48,135 nucleotides of DNA from Eubacteriales bacterium (GTDB lineage: Bacteria; Bacillota_A; Clostridia; Christensenellales; Aristaeellaceae): NCBI GenBank assembly GCA_029974035.1, contig JARKQG010000133.1:1-48135 (forward strand). Direction: 5' to 3'. The notes under the pieces were generated by a model. It did not search any database. It worked only from the letters and a program-made list of their open reading frames with translations, and was not told where the DNA came from. The translations under genes and the position numbers were made by a program. Below, piece by piece: positions 1 through 7,434 of the stretch (positions are counted from its first letter, which is position 1; each line of letters begins with the position of its first letter).

Positions 1-1
1 C

Positions 2-631
2 TGCAAGGGCAGCGGCCAGGTGCGGGTGACGCAGAACACCGCCTTCGGGCGCATCCAGAACGTGCGCGTGTGCGAAACCTGCCACGGCGAGGGCAAGATC
101 GTCACCGATCCCTGCCCCAAGTGCGGCGGGCGCGGCGTGACCCACACCTCCAAGCGGCGCACCATCCGGATTCCCGCCGGCATCGACGACGGCCAGGTGA
201 TCCGCATCAGCGGCCAGGGCGGCCCGGGCTTTCACGGAGGCCCGCCGGGCGACTTGCAGGTGCTGGTGCACGTCCGGCCCCACAAGTACTTCAAGCGCAA
301 GGGGACCGACCTGTACTGCGACGTGCCCGTCTCGTTCTCGCAGGCGGCGCTGGGCGCGGAGATCGACGTGCCCACCCTCGAAAAGCCGGTCAAGTACCAG
401 GTTCCGGAGGGCACGCAGCCCGGCACGGTGTTCCGCATCAAGGGGCACGGCATCCCCAGCCTCCGCGGCAGCGGCAAGGGTGATCTGTTCATCCAGATCA
501 ACGTGGAGATCCCCAAGCGCCTCAGCGACAAGCAGAAGGAGCTGCTGCGCCAGTTTGAAGGCTCGCTGACCGGAAAGGAATACGAACAGAAGAAGTCATT
601 TTTCGACAGGATGAAAAACGCGTTCAACTGA
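2..631 (+). CDS. dnaJ: Chaperone DnaJ, 5'-truncated (C-terminal about 209 residues)
   Basis: Hsp40 co-chaperone that delivers unfolded clients to DnaK and stimulates its ATPase in the cytoplasm. The window opens inside the gene, so the J-domain, the G/F linker and the first zinc repeats are missing. Visible are the second half of zinc repeat 2 (CKGSGQV), then CETCHGEG and CPKCGGRG, followed by the two beta-sandwich substrate-binding domains (RRTIRIPAGIDDGQVIRISG onward) and the dimerisation end. The reading frame is open from base 2 with no in-window start required; a GTG at base 20 is internal. The gene ends at TGA 629-631 and is followed by a strong hairpin terminator, so it is the last gene of its transcript. 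Identification is very secure. Confidence 0.97.
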   Translation, partial: CKGSGQVRVTQNTAFGRIQNVRVCETCHGEGKIVTDPCPKCGGRGVTHTSKRRTIRIPAGIDDGQVIRISGQGGPGFHGGPPGDLQVLVHVRPHKYFKRKGTDLYCDVPVSFSQAALGAEIDVPTLEKPVKYQVPEGTQPGTVFRIKGHGIPSLRGSGKGDLFIQINVEIPKRLSDKQKELLRQFEGSLTGKEYEQKKSFFDRMKNAFN

Positions 632-670
632 CGGCTGCGGCCCTACCCGGGCCTGGCGCCGAAAATATGC

Positions 671-713
671 CGCGCGGGCCTGAAATCCTCAGGATTTCAG
701 GCCCGCGCGTTTT
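671..713 (+). terminator. Rho-independent terminator after dnaJ
   Basis: A perfect 19-bp inverted repeat (671-689 and 691-709) around a single central base is followed by TTTT. It separates dnaJ from the convergent glycosyltransferase gene and may also act on the minus strand. Confidence 0.9.
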
Positions 714-724
714 GACGTTCGCGC

Positions 725-1771
725 CTATTCCGAGTCAGCCTCCTGGGCGTTTCGGAACACCAGGCGGCGCTGCACGTGGTAGTTGAATACCAGAAGGGCC
801 GCGTCGCCGAGGATCTTCGCGGGCACCGCGGGGATGTGAAGGAAGGAAAGGCCCCGGATGATCAGATAGCTCAGGACCACCATTACGAAGGCCAGCGTAT
901 AGTAGCGCACCACCGACCGCGCGTTGCCGTCCGCCCGGAATACCAGGTTGCGGTTGACCAGGTAGTTCACCGTGGCGCTGACCGCCCGGGCCGCCACCAC
1001 CGCCACCATCAGAAGGTGGGGGTAGAGGATGTGCAGCACGGTGAACAGCGTCAGATCGATGAGCGCCGCCACGGCCGAGGAGCCGAGAAACGCGATCAGC
1101 TGGCGCAGAAGCCTTCCGTAGATCAGGACGCTGTCCCGCAGTACATGAAAGCTGGACCCCCTGTTGTCGTCGATGTAGATGGTCCGGATGACGATCTGCT
1201 CCACCTGCATCCGATCCTGCCGGGCGCGCAGCAGCATGCTCATCTCGTATTCGTAGCGGTCGCCCTCCAGCTCGGAAAAGGCGGCGAGGGCGCACTCGGG
1301 CAGGCCTCGAAGGCCCGTCTGCGTGTCCTGGATCCAGAGCCCGCTGACGGCGCCCAACGTCCAGCAGGTCAGCGTGTTGCCGAATCTGGAGCGCGCCGGC
1401 ATCCGGGATTTGTCCCGCACGCCCAGCACCAGCGCGTTTGGCATCTCGCCAAGGCGCCGGGCGATCGCCTCCACGTCCTCCGGCGCGTGCTGGCCGTCGG
1501 CGTCGGCGGTCACCACAGGGCAGGCGCCGGTGGCGAGGATGTGCTTGAGGCCCGTCTTGAGCGCCGCGCCCTTGCCCCGGTTGACGGGGTGGGTGAGCAC
1601 GTGGGCGCCCGCCTCCGCCGCGCGGCGGAAGATCGGGGCGTAGCCCTCGCCGCACCCGTCGTCCACGACGATCAGCCGGATGAAACCGCGGGCCTTCAGG
1701 GCGTCGATCAGCGCCAGCATCCGCTCGTCCGGCTTATAGGCGGGTATCAGCACCGCCGCGGTCGTTTCCAT
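725..1771 (-). CDS. GT2 family glycosyltransferase fused to a GtrA-like membrane domain
   Basis: Membrane-associated sugar transferase of 348 residues. The N-terminal half is a GT2 (dolichol-phosphate mannosyltransferase-like) domain, with LIPAYKPDE at the start, VVDDGCGEG at about residue 37 and the DxD-containing TADADGQHAPED at about residue 90. The C-terminal third (about 220-345) is a GtrA-type four-helix membrane domain ending in the typical YHVQRRLVF stretch. GT2-GtrA fusions usually move a sugar onto, or flip, a polyprenyl-phosphate carrier; the sugar cannot be told from sequence. The start at METTAAVL is preferred over upstream codons in the same frame because the domain begins there and GGGGAG lies upstream on the minus strand. 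A good sigma-A promoter lies at 1805-1833. It stands alone between convergent dnaJ and a divergent SH3 protein. Confidence 0.88.
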   Translation of the reverse strand: METTAAVLIPAYKPDERMLALIDALKARGFIRLIVVDDGCGEGYAPIFRRAAEAGAHVLTHPVNRGKGAALKTGLKHILATGACPVVTADADGQHAPEDVEAIARRLGEMPNALVLGVRDKSRMPARSRFGNTLTCWTLGAVSGLWIQDTQTGLRGLPECALAAFSELEGDRYEYEMSMLLRARQDRMQVEQIVIRTIYIDDNRGSSFHVLRDSVLIYGRLLRQLIAFLGSSAVAALIDLTLFTVLHILYPHLLMVAVVAARAVSATVNYLVNRNLVFRADGNARSVVRYYTLAFVMVVLSYLIIRGLSFLHIPAVPAKILGDAALLVFNYHVQRRLVFRNAQEADSE

Positions 1772-1804
1772 CCAAATCCACGCTCCCCACGATTTTCCCC
1801 ACGT

Positions 1805-1833
1805 ATCATAGCATTCCCGCGGACGCTTGTCAA
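1805..1833 (-). promoter_or_regulatory. Sigma-A promoter for the GT2-GtrA gene
   Basis: On the minus strand TTGACA (1828-1833) is followed after 17 bases by TATGAT (1805-1810), near-consensus. The initiation site should fall near 1798, about 27 bases before the METTAAVL start. Confidence 0.8.
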
Positions 1834-1937
1834 ACGCGCGAAATAACACAAAAATGAGAATTTGCGGCAAAATTGGAACATTTGCAGGGGGAGGCGCATC
1901 CAATAAGTGCAGCTGCCAAATGCTGGGAGGTATGAAC

Positions 1938-2648
1938 ATGAACATCCGAAGACTGACGCGGGCCCTCGGCCTTGCACTGGTGCTGGTACTGGCGCTTTCG
2001 GGCGCCGCGGAAGCGGCGGTCAAGATGGGCGTCATCCGCATGCCCACGGCCAACGGTTCGGTCAACGTCCGCTCCGGCCCCAGCACGTCCAAGTACGTGC
2101 GCGGGTGGGCCCTTCATGGTGATCGCGTGATCATCCTGTCCTCCGGGAAATCCTGGAACAACGTGCGCGTCGTCCGGACGGGCGTCACCGGCTACGTATA
2201 CAACCGCTACATCGTCCGCATGGTGGATGTGACCAAGCTCTCCGGATGGGGTTCCATGGCGCGCATCAAGACCAAGTACGCCACGAGCACCGTGGCGCTT
2301 CGCACCGGGCCGGGCACCGCCTACAAGGTGGAGCAGTACCTGACCCCCAGCAACGCGCTGGCGGTGCTGGGCAAGTACGGCTCCTGGTACGAGGTGCAGT
2401 TGGTGCCCAGTCTCACCACCGGCTACGTCTACAAGGACTACATCACCAACGGCGCCTACGGCGTGACCAACGCCGCCGTGAACCTGAGAAAGTCCGGCTC
2501 GTCGTCCGGCAAAAAGCTCAGGACCGCGCCCACCGGCTCGGACATCGTGATCCTCAAAATCGGCTCCAAGTGGAGCAAGGTGACCTACGCGGGCAAGACG
2601 GGCTACATGTACAACAAGTACATCGGCGTCACCAACATCGCGCCGTAA
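1938..2648 (+). CDS. Secreted protein with three bacterial SH3 (SH3b) domains
   Basis: A 236-residue exported protein. The N-terminus has basic residues (NIRRLTR), a leucine/alanine-rich core and a likely signal peptidase I site around AEA-AVK. Three SH3b units follow, each with the (V)NVRSGPST / VALRTGPGT / VNLRKSGSS opening and a closing GYVYNRYI / GYVYKDYI / GYMYNKYI: roughly residues 35-90, 110-165 and 175-232. Such domains commonly bind peptidoglycan. There is no catalytic domain, so it may be a wall-binding or adaptor protein. Start choice: GGGAGG at 1925-1930 is 7 bases before ATG 1938 and only 1 base before the alternative ATG 1932, so 1938 is preferred. A hairpin terminator follows. 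Confidence 0.85.
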   Translation: MNIRRLTRALGLALVLVLALSGAAEAAVKMGVIRMPTANGSVNVRSGPSTSKYVRGWALHGDRVIILSSGKSWNNVRVVRTGVTGYVYNRYIVRMVDVTKLSGWGSMARIKTKYATSTVALRTGPGTAYKVEQYLTPSNALAVLGKYGSWYEVQLVPSLTTGYVYKDYITNGAYGVTNAAVNLRKSGSSSGKKLRTAPTGSDIVILKIGSKWSKVTYAGKTGYMYNKYIGVTNIAP

Positions 2649-2668
2649 GGCGTGTACCGGGTCCTTCG

Positions 2669-2697
2669 CTCCCGGCGCAAGCGCGCCGGGAGTTTTT
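2669..2697 (+). terminator. Rho-independent terminator after the SH3b gene
   Basis: A 10-bp perfect stem (2669-2678 with 2683-2692) with an AAGC loop is followed by TTTTT at 2693-2697. Confidence 0.93.
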
Positions 2698-2707
2698 GCG
2701 CCCGGGC

Positions 2708-2736
2708 TTGACATCCGGCGGGGAAATAAGTATAAT
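2708..2736 (+). promoter_or_regulatory. Perfect-consensus sigma-A promoter of the AbrB/ABC operon
   Basis: TTGACA (2708-2713), a 17-base spacer and TATAAT (2731-2736) form an exact consensus promoter. The expected initiation site is near 2743, giving a leader of about 30 bases with AGGAGG at 2759-2764, 8 bases before the ATG. Confidence 0.92.
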
Positions 2737-2756
2737 AAGTCATACAAATAATACTT
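2728..2756. promoter_or_regulatory. Candidate operator: inverted repeat over the -10 and start site
   Basis: AAGTAT (2728-2733) and ATACTT (2751-2756) are inverted and 17 bases apart, overlapping the -10 box and the expected initiation site. A direct ATAAGT repeat is also present. The position suits repression by the AbrB-like protein encoded just downstream. Binding is inferred only from position and symmetry. Confidence 0.4.
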
Positions 2757-2772
2757 TTAGGAGGCGAAGGCG

Positions 2773-3003
2773 ATGAAGCGGCCGCCGGGCAAGTATGCGT
2801 GGACCGTGACGGTGGGGGAGAAGGGGCAGATTGTGATTCCGAAGAAGGCGCGGGAGCTTTTTGACATCAATCCGGGGGATTCGCTGGTGGTGCTGGCGGA
2901 CGAAAAGCAGGGCATTGCGATTCCGCCGAAGTCGATGCTGGCCACGCTGATGGCCAGGGTGTTCAGCACGGGCGGCTTTGAGGAAGGCGGCGAGCAGCCG
3001 TGA
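2773..3003 (+). CDS. AbrB/SpoVT-type DNA-binding regulator of the ABC operon
   Basis: A 76-residue protein whose residues about 8-52 match the swapped-hairpin AbrB/MazE fold (WTVTVGEKGQIVIPKKARE then FDINPGDSLVVL). The short tail after about residue 55 has no recognisable domain. AGGAGG lies 8 bases upstream of ATG. The stop TGA overlaps the GTG start of the ATPase gene (GTGA at 3000-3003), so regulator and exporter are translated together. Family members paired with an ABC-2 exporter are usually autoregulators that control exporter level; the inducing signal is unknown. No toxin gene is adjacent, which argues against an antitoxin role. Confidence 0.85.
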   Translation: MKRPPGKYAWTVTVGEKGQIVIPKKARELFDINPGDSLVVLADEKQGIAIPPKSMLATLMARVFSTGGFEEGGEQP

Positions 3004-3731
3004 ACGCGGTGGAAACCCGGGACCTGACCAAGGTGTACGCGGGGCGGACGGTGGTGGACCGCCTGAACCTCGCCGTCGGCGAGGGGGAACTCTTCGCGCT
3101 GCTGGGCCCCAACGGCGCGGGCAAGACGACCACCCTGCGCATGCTCAGCTGTCTGACCCCGCCCACGGCGGGCGACGCGCTGGTTTCGGGCGAGAGCATC
3201 ACCCGCAATCCGGAGGGCGTGCGCGCGCGCATCAACGTATCCCCGCAGGAAACGGCGGTGGCGCAAAAGCTGAGCGTGCGGGAGAACCTGGAACTGATCG
3301 CGGAGATCTACGGCATGCGGCGCGCCAAGGCGGCGGAAGCGGCGGAGGATATGATCCGCGAGTTTGCGCTTTCGGAATGCGCGCGGGACCGCGCGAAAAA
3401 GCTGTCGGGGGGCATGAAGCGGCGCCTGAGCATTGCGATGGCGCTGATCTCCGGCCCGAAGGTGCTGTTTCTGGACGAGCCGACCCTGGGGCTGGACGTG
3501 CGCGCCCGCCGCGGGCTGTGGCGGCACGTGGAGGCGCTGAAAGGGCGGATGGCGATCATCCTCACCACCCACTACCTGGAGGAGGCCGAGGCGCTCTCCG
3601 ACCGGATCGGCATTCTCAACCGGGGCCGCCTGACGGCGCTGGGCACCGCGGCGGAGATTGTCGGTCAGGCGGGCGCGTCCGGCTTTGAGGACGCGTTTCT
3701 CGCGCTGACGGACGAGGAGGAACGCGCATGA
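3000..3731 (+). CDS. ABC-2 exporter, ATP-binding subunit (CcmA-like)
   Basis: Cytoplasmic nucleotide-binding subunit of 243 residues. It has Walker A (GPNGAGKTT, about 38-46), the signature LSGGMKRR, Walker B (VLFLDEPTLGLD) and the switch histidine (TTHYLEEAE). The layout is that of CcmA/DrrA-type ATPases that work with a single ABC-2 permease. The GTG start overlaps the upstream stop, and its own stop overlaps the permease ATG (3728-3731), so the three genes form one coupled operon. The substrate (drug, peptide or lipid) cannot be predicted. Confidence 0.93.
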   Translation: MNAVETRDLTKVYAGRTVVDRLNLAVGEGELFALLGPNGAGKTTTLRMLSCLTPPTAGDALVSGESITRNPEGVRARINVSPQETAVAQKLSVRENLELIAEIYGMRRAKAAEAAEDMIREFALSECARDRAKKLSGGMKRRLSIAMALISGPKVLFLDEPTLGLDVRARRGLWRHVEALKGRMAIILTTHYLEEAEALSDRIGILNRGRLTALGTAAEIVGQAGASGFEDAFLALTDEEERA

Positions 3732-4456
3732 GGATGCTGGCCTTTTCGACGAGGAATATGAAGGAGATCGCGCGCGATCCGCTGACGTTCGCGTTCGGCA
3801 TGCTGCTGCCGATCCTGCTGCTGGCGATGATCCACGCGCTGACGCGCGTCATCGGCGCGGCCAACCCGGCGTTTGCGATGGCGAACTTCGCGCCGGGCAT
3901 GGCGGTGTTCAGCCTGACGTTCGTGATGCTGTTTTCGTCCATGCTGATCTCCGGCGACCGGACCGGCGCGTTTCTGATGCGGCTGTTTTCCTCGCCGCTC
4001 CGGGCGGCGGACTATATCCTGGGCTATTCGCTGCCGGTGGCGGCGATGGGCCTCATGCAGGCGGCGGTGTGCCTGATCGCGGCGGCGCCCTACGGCCTTG
4101 CGCTCCGAGGGATGCCGCTGGCGCTGGCGGCGCTTTTGCCCGCGGTGCTTCTGATGACCGGGCTGGGGCTAATCCTCGGCACGCTGATGACCGACAAACA
4201 AAGTGGCGGCGTCTTCCCAATCCTGATCAACGCCGCCACGCTGATGTCGGGCACCTGGTTTGACCTCGGGCTCATCGGCGGCTGGTTTGAAAAAATCAGC
4301 TACGCGCTGCCCTTCGCCCACGCGGTGGACGCCGCCCGGCTGGCGCTTAAGGGCGACTTCCGCGGTGCGCTGCCCCACATGGGGTGGACGGCGCTCTGGG
4401 CGCTCGCCGTTTACGCGCTGGCCGTCGGGTGCTTCCGGCGCAAGATGCGCGCCTAG
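3728..4456 (+). CDS. ABC-2 exporter, membrane permease subunit
   Basis: Integral membrane protein of 242 residues with about six hydrophobic segments, of the ABC-2 permease type. The N-terminal stretch MRMLAFSTRNMKEIARDPLT followed by a long helix, and the late PFAHAVDAARLALKGDF segment, are typical of DrrB/YadH-like permeases. It pairs with the ATPase encoded immediately upstream; the ATG overlaps the upstream TGA. It ends with TAG at 4454-4456, just before a repeat-containing intergenic region. Substrate unknown. Confidence 0.9.
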   Translation: MRMLAFSTRNMKEIARDPLTFAFGMLLPILLLAMIHALTRVIGAANPAFAMANFAPGMAVFSLTFVMLFSSMLISGDRTGAFLMRLFSSPLRAADYILGYSLPVAAMGLMQAAVCLIAAAPYGLALRGMPLALAALLPAVLLMTGLGLILGTLMTDKQSGGVFPILINAATLMSGTWFDLGLIGGWFEKISYALPFAHAVDAARLALKGDFRGALPHMGWTALWALAVYALAVGCFRRKMRA

Positions 4457-4527
4457 TCGTCCGCGAAGCCTAATTCCCGCGCTATGGCTGGATCTTTTCC
4501 TGTCCGGCTGTGTCGCTCTCCGCTTGA

Positions 4528-4614
4528 CGTAGCGCCGCTACGCCTGCGCTCCGGCTCCGTGCCGGGAACAAAAATCCCCCGACGGATTCATCATCTTCTG
4601 TAATGGATGAACCA
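4528..4614 (-). repeat. Dispersed intergenic repeat, copy A
   Basis: Shares a 23-base identical block (4544-4566) with 34719-34741 and weaker similarity up to the stop codon of the adjacent minus-strand gene. Read on the minus strand it starts right after the HD-hydrolase stop, passes GATTTTT, then a CCGGC/GCCGG hairpin and GAGCGCAG, then a second perfect hairpin (CGTAGCG/CGCTACG, 4528-4542). Copy B has the same order with different bases in the second hairpin. No open reading frame is conserved. It may be a structured 3' untranslated element or a REP-like palindromic unit. Confidence 0.65.
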
Positions 4615-5097
4615 CTAGCCGTAGATCTCGTCCAGAAAGCGAAGGCCCGTGGCGGTTTTGAAGATCTTCGAGCGCACGGAGGCCACCGTCCCGGGCGATA
4701 TTTGGTCCTCGTAGATGTTGACGAGGAAGTCCGCCTCCACCAGGATCTGGTAGTCCAGCCCCTGAATGTCCGAATAGGTGTGGTGGTGGGCGATGAGCCA
4801 CGCCACGCGCTCCACGTCCTCCGGTGCGCAGCCCGCCCGGGTCAGAAGCGCACGCGCCGGGGCCGGGCCCTCGATCTGCTGATAGTGCCCGGCGCTGGAG
4901 CCGTACTTTTCCTCGCTGGGCTTGATGCCGATGTCGTGGGTCAGCGCGGCCAGCTCGATCCGGCGCATCACATCCTCCGGCGCGCCCTCGCCCAGCGCGA
5001 TGGCCCGCGCAAAGCCGTACACCTTCAGAAAGTGGTGGATGCGCCGCGCGTCCCGGCCGAAGTATTCGATCATCAGCGCCATGACCCGTCCGATCAT
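4615..5097 (-). CDS. HD-domain phosphohydrolase
   Basis: A 160-residue cytoplasmic protein with the HD metal-binding pattern: HH at about 21-22, LTHDIGIK at about 53-60, AHHHTYSD at about 101-108 and a late Asp in LVEADFLVN. The N-terminus (YFGRDARRIHHFLKVYGFAR) is like small HD proteins that act on nucleotides or phosphoesters; the substrate is not predictable. AGGAGGG lies upstream of ATG. The gene follows the MFS gene on the same strand, but a strong terminator between them suggests separate or attenuated expression. The stop abuts repeat copy A. Confidence 0.85.
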   Translation of the reverse strand: MIGRVMALMIEYFGRDARRIHHFLKVYGFARAIALGEGAPEDVMRRIELAALTHDIGIKPSEEKYGSSAGHYQQIEGPAPARALLTRAGCAPEDVERVAWLIAHHHTYSDIQGLDYQILVEADFLVNIYEDQISPGTVASVRSKIFKTATGLRFLDEIYG

Positions 5098-5117
5098 GTC
5101 CTTCCCTCCTCCGCTTG

Positions 5118-5155
5118 AAAAAGACGGGGCGCGGGCCGATTGCGGCCCGCGCCCC
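5118..5155 (-). terminator. Rho-independent terminator of the MFS gene
   Basis: On the minus strand a 12-bp GC-rich stem (5144-5155 with 5126-5137, 6-base loop) is followed by GTC and five T (5118-5122). It lies between the MFS stop and the HD-hydrolase start. Confidence 0.85.
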
Positions 5156-5161
5156 GCCCGG

Positions 5162-6358
5162 TCAGTCCGCAGATCCGGGGTTCTTGATCAGCGCCACCAG
5201 CACGAGGGCCACCAGGCACATCGCCCCCGCCATCACAAACGAGGCGGTCTGCGCCGCCCCGGCGGAAAACAGCGTCTTCAAAAGCGGCGCGCCCAGCGCC
5301 GCGATGCCGAACCCCACCATCACGCAGCCGTAGTTGAGCCCCATGTACCGGGTGCCGAAGTTGTCCGCCGTCAGCGCCGGGAACACGCTGGCGCAGCCGC
5401 CGAAGGCGAAGGCGATCAGCGCCACGCACACCATGAAGAAGAACCCCTGCGCCCAGATCAGCGACAGAATGCCAAGAAGCGTCGCGCCGATGATCAGGTA
5501 GATCGCGTTTTTGCGGCCGATCCGGTCGGACGCCCAGGAGAACAGCAGCCGCCCCGCCGCGCTGGCGATGCCGGTGGTCATCACCAGAAAATTCTGCACT
5601 ACGTCGCTGAGCCCGCGGGCCTCGCCCAGCGTCTTGAATTGGGGATTCAGCAAAAAGTAGGCCGGCAGAATCAGCATCATGCCAAAGAAAATCTTGTAAA
5701 ACTGCGGGGTTTTCAGCATCTCGGAAGTGGTGTAGTCGCGCCGGGCGCCCTTTGGCCCGCCCGCGGCGGCCATGCCCGCGGGGCGGAAGTCCGCGCCGGG
5801 GTTGACCACCGGGATCGACGACAGGGTGCAGACCACGAGGAAGGTGAGGCCGATGGCCGTAAAGGTGAAGGGCACGCCCTTTGCCGCCAGCAGCGCCGAC
5901 GCGATGGGCGTGAAGATCACCAGCGAAAAGCCGAAGGCGCTGACCATCATGCCGGTGGCAAAGCCGCGCCGGTCGGGGAACCACTTCTGCACCACGGAAA
6001 CGGTGGTGGTGTATACCACACCCACGCCCAGCCCCGACAGCACGCCGTAGGTCAGGTTGATCATGGCGGGGTTGGCGCTTGTGACCAGCGAGGTCAGAAT
6101 CATGCCGAGGCTGAACAGCAGGCTGCCGCCCATCAGCACCGCGCGGGGACCGAGCCTGTCCTGCAGGCGGCCGCCGCCCACGATGCCCGCCACAAAGGCG
6201 GCCAGCATGATCGAGGAGGTGTTGGTGGCGTCCCACATGAGGTATTCGGTGACGGGGGCCTTGAAAACGCTCCACATGTACACGATGCCCGCGCACAGCT
6301 GCAGCAGCATTCCCGCCGCCAGCACCGCGCTCCGGTTTGCCTTGACCATTCTTACCAT
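5162..6358 (-). CDS. Major facilitator transporter, oxalate/formate antiporter (OFA) type
   Basis: A 398-residue membrane protein with about twelve transmembrane segments. Family marks are the N-terminal LLQLCAGIVYMWSVFKAPVT, the loop-2 motif GGRLQDRLGPR, the second-half FSWASDRIGRKN, and WFPDRRGFATGMM in the N-half. These place it in the OFA group, whose members exchange oxalate, formate, lactate or similar monocarboxylates. Ligand specificity cannot be read from sequence. A second in-frame ATG at 6349 is possible: AGGAAG is only one base before the first ATG and 10 bases before the second. A promoter at 6400-6429 precedes a hairpin-containing leader. Confidence 0.88.
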   Translation of the reverse strand: MVRMVKANRSAVLAAGMLLQLCAGIVYMWSVFKAPVTEYLMWDATNTSSIMLAAFVAGIVGGGRLQDRLGPRAVLMGGSLLFSLGMILTSLVTSANPAMINLTYGVLSGLGVGVVYTTTVSVVQKWFPDRRGFATGMMVSAFGFSLVIFTPIASALLAAKGVPFTFTAIGLTFLVVCTLSSIPVVNPGADFRPAGMAAAGGPKGARRDYTTSEMLKTPQFYKIFFGMMLILPAYFLLNPQFKTLGEARGLSDVVQNFLVMTTGIASAAGRLLFSWASDRIGRKNAIYLIIGATLLGILSLIWAQGFFFMVCVALIAFAFGGCASVFPALTADNFGTRYMGLNYGCVMVGFGIAALGAPLLKTLFSAGAAQTASFVMAGAMCLVALVLVALIKNPGSAD

Positions 6359-6399
6359 ACTTCCTTTCTACGGTGCGGGGTCTCGCGCCCCGCGGGTAT

Positions 6400-6429
6400 A
6401 AAATACCATACCCTCAAATGGCTTGTCAA
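6400..6429 (-). promoter_or_regulatory. Promoter of the MFS gene with a leader hairpin
   Basis: On the minus strand TTGACA (6424-6429) is followed after 18 bases by TATTTT (6400-6405). The leader contains GCGGGG/CCCCGC (about 6374-6392), a hairpin just ahead of the ribosome binding site. Confidence 0.6.
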
Positions 6430-6462
6430 TTTGAATGTACGCCGGGCGGGGTCCGCGCGCTT

Positions 6463-6517
6463 GTTCATGAACTGTTCAAGCCTTCAGCATACGCCTGACA
6501 AACCCCGGGCGTATGCT
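6463..6517 (+). promoter_or_regulatory. Shared promoter module, copy 1 (direct repeats plus -10)
   Basis: GTTCAT (6463-6468) and GTTCAA (6474-6479) form direct repeats with an 11-base period, the arrangement used by OmpR/PhoB-type response regulators. A conserved stretch follows, including CAAACC and then GCGTA and a weak -10 (TATGCT, 6512-6517). Copy 2 at 7343-7397 has the same elements at identical spacings (repeat start to GCGTA is 46 bases in both). Copy 1 also contains an 11-bp perfect inverted repeat (6485-6495 and 6508-6518). Activator type is inferred; no response regulator gene is in the window. Confidence 0.6.
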
Positions 6518-6564
6518 GACGATGGTGCCGGAAGCACTAATTTCTCCAAAAGGAAGTGTACATC

Positions 6565-7278
6565 ATGTTCAAGAACCGAATGACCGCCATGGCGCTGGCG
6601 CTTGTGACCGCGCTGACTCTGACAGGAGGCTTCGCGCTGGCGGAAAGCGCGGATACCGCTGTACAGGCGGAAACTGTCACCGGCCGGGTGACGGCCGTGA
6701 GCACCGATTCCATCACGATGGAGCTGGGCACGCTGACGGCAGGCGACGCCTCCTCCAATACCGATGCGTCCTCCGGCGCCACCGCAAAGCCGGATGATTC
6801 GGCCGCGCCGGATGCCACGGCCGCGCCGGACTCCGCAGTTGAGCCGGACGCCACGGCCGCGCCGGACGCCGGCACGACAAGCCGTCGAACCCGCGGGAAA
6901 GCCTCGGGCGCCGCCAGCTTTACCGCAAGCGGCGAAAGCCTGACATTCTCCATCACCGATTCGACCACCTTTACCCTCGGCAGTCGCAAGGCTAAAGGGT
7001 CCCTTTCGGACATCTCCGTGGGCACCATCCTGACCGTTACCCTCTCGGGGGATACGGCCACCGACGTGGCCATCCTGCGCGGCGCCGCGGCTGGCTCCCC
7101 GGGCAGAGACCGGAGCCCGGACGGCAAAAACAGGGGGCGGAAAGACGCGCGCGACTCTGGCGACAACCGCAAAAGCGGCCGCCGGGGCGGCAACGTGCCC
7201 TCGGACAAAGCATCTTCCGGCGATGCGTCCGGCGAAGCCGCGGCAACCCCCGCGCCCGATGCAATGCCTTCCGCATGA
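6565..7278 (+). CDS. Secreted protein with DUF5666-like strands and disordered segments
   Basis: A 237-residue exported protein of unknown function. A signal peptide (MFKNRMTAMALALVTALTL, probable cut near ALA-ESA) is followed by a beta-rich unit split by a low-complexity insert. VTGRVTAVSTDSITMELGTL comes first, then a T/A/P/D-rich linker with repeated DATAAPD, then SFTASGESLTFSITDSTTFT and DISVGTILTVTLSGD. This pattern resembles DUF5666 beta-barrel proteins, an assignment made by eye. The last 60 residues are Arg/Lys/Gly/Asp-rich and probably disordered. AGGAAG sits 8 bases before ATG 6565; an in-frame GTG at 6556 overlaps that site and is rejected. The gene shares its promoter architecture with the next gene. 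Confidence 0.75.
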   Translation: MFKNRMTAMALALVTALTLTGGFALAESADTAVQAETVTGRVTAVSTDSITMELGTLTAGDASSNTDASSGATAKPDDSAAPDATAAPDSAVEPDATAAPDAGTTSRRTRGKASGAASFTASGESLTFSITDSTTFTLGSRKAKGSLSDISVGTILTVTLSGDTATDVAILRGAAAGSPGRDRSPDGKNRGRKDARDSGDNRKSGRRGGNVPSDKASSGDASGEAAATPAPDAMPSA

Positions 7279-7284
7279 CGCGGC

Positions 7285-7314
7285 CGGCGCCCCCGGCACA
7301 TGCCGGGGGCGCCG
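7285..7314 (+). terminator. Hairpin terminator after the DUF5666-like gene
   Basis: A perfect 14-bp stem (7285-7298 with 7301-7314) is followed by a short, interrupted T-rich tract (CGTTTCCCGGTTTTC). Likely but not a classical U-run. Confidence 0.65.
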
Positions 7315-7342
7315 CGTTTCCCGGTTTTCCCGGAATCCGGAT

Positions 7343-7397
7343 GTTCATAATTTGTTCAATCTCATCGCAAACGGCTGCCAAACCTTGCGCGTACAAT
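7343..7397 (+). promoter_or_regulatory. Shared promoter module, copy 2
   Basis: GTTCAT (7343-7348) and GTTCAA (7354-7359) are 11 bases apart. The conserved GCA-A-ACG / CTG-CAAACC stretch follows, then GCGTA and a -10 box TACAAT (7392-7397). There is no recognisable -35, consistent with activator dependence. Roughly two thirds of positions match copy 1, with no gaps over 55 bases. Confidence 0.6.
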
Positions 7398-7434
7398 CGC
7401 TCTATCGGCCCGGACGCCGTGAAAGGGGTGGATG

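Noticed and set aside
2773..3003. MazE-type antitoxin
   Set aside because: The AbrB-fold gene is not followed by a toxin but overlaps an ABC ATPase gene, so an operon regulator fits better.
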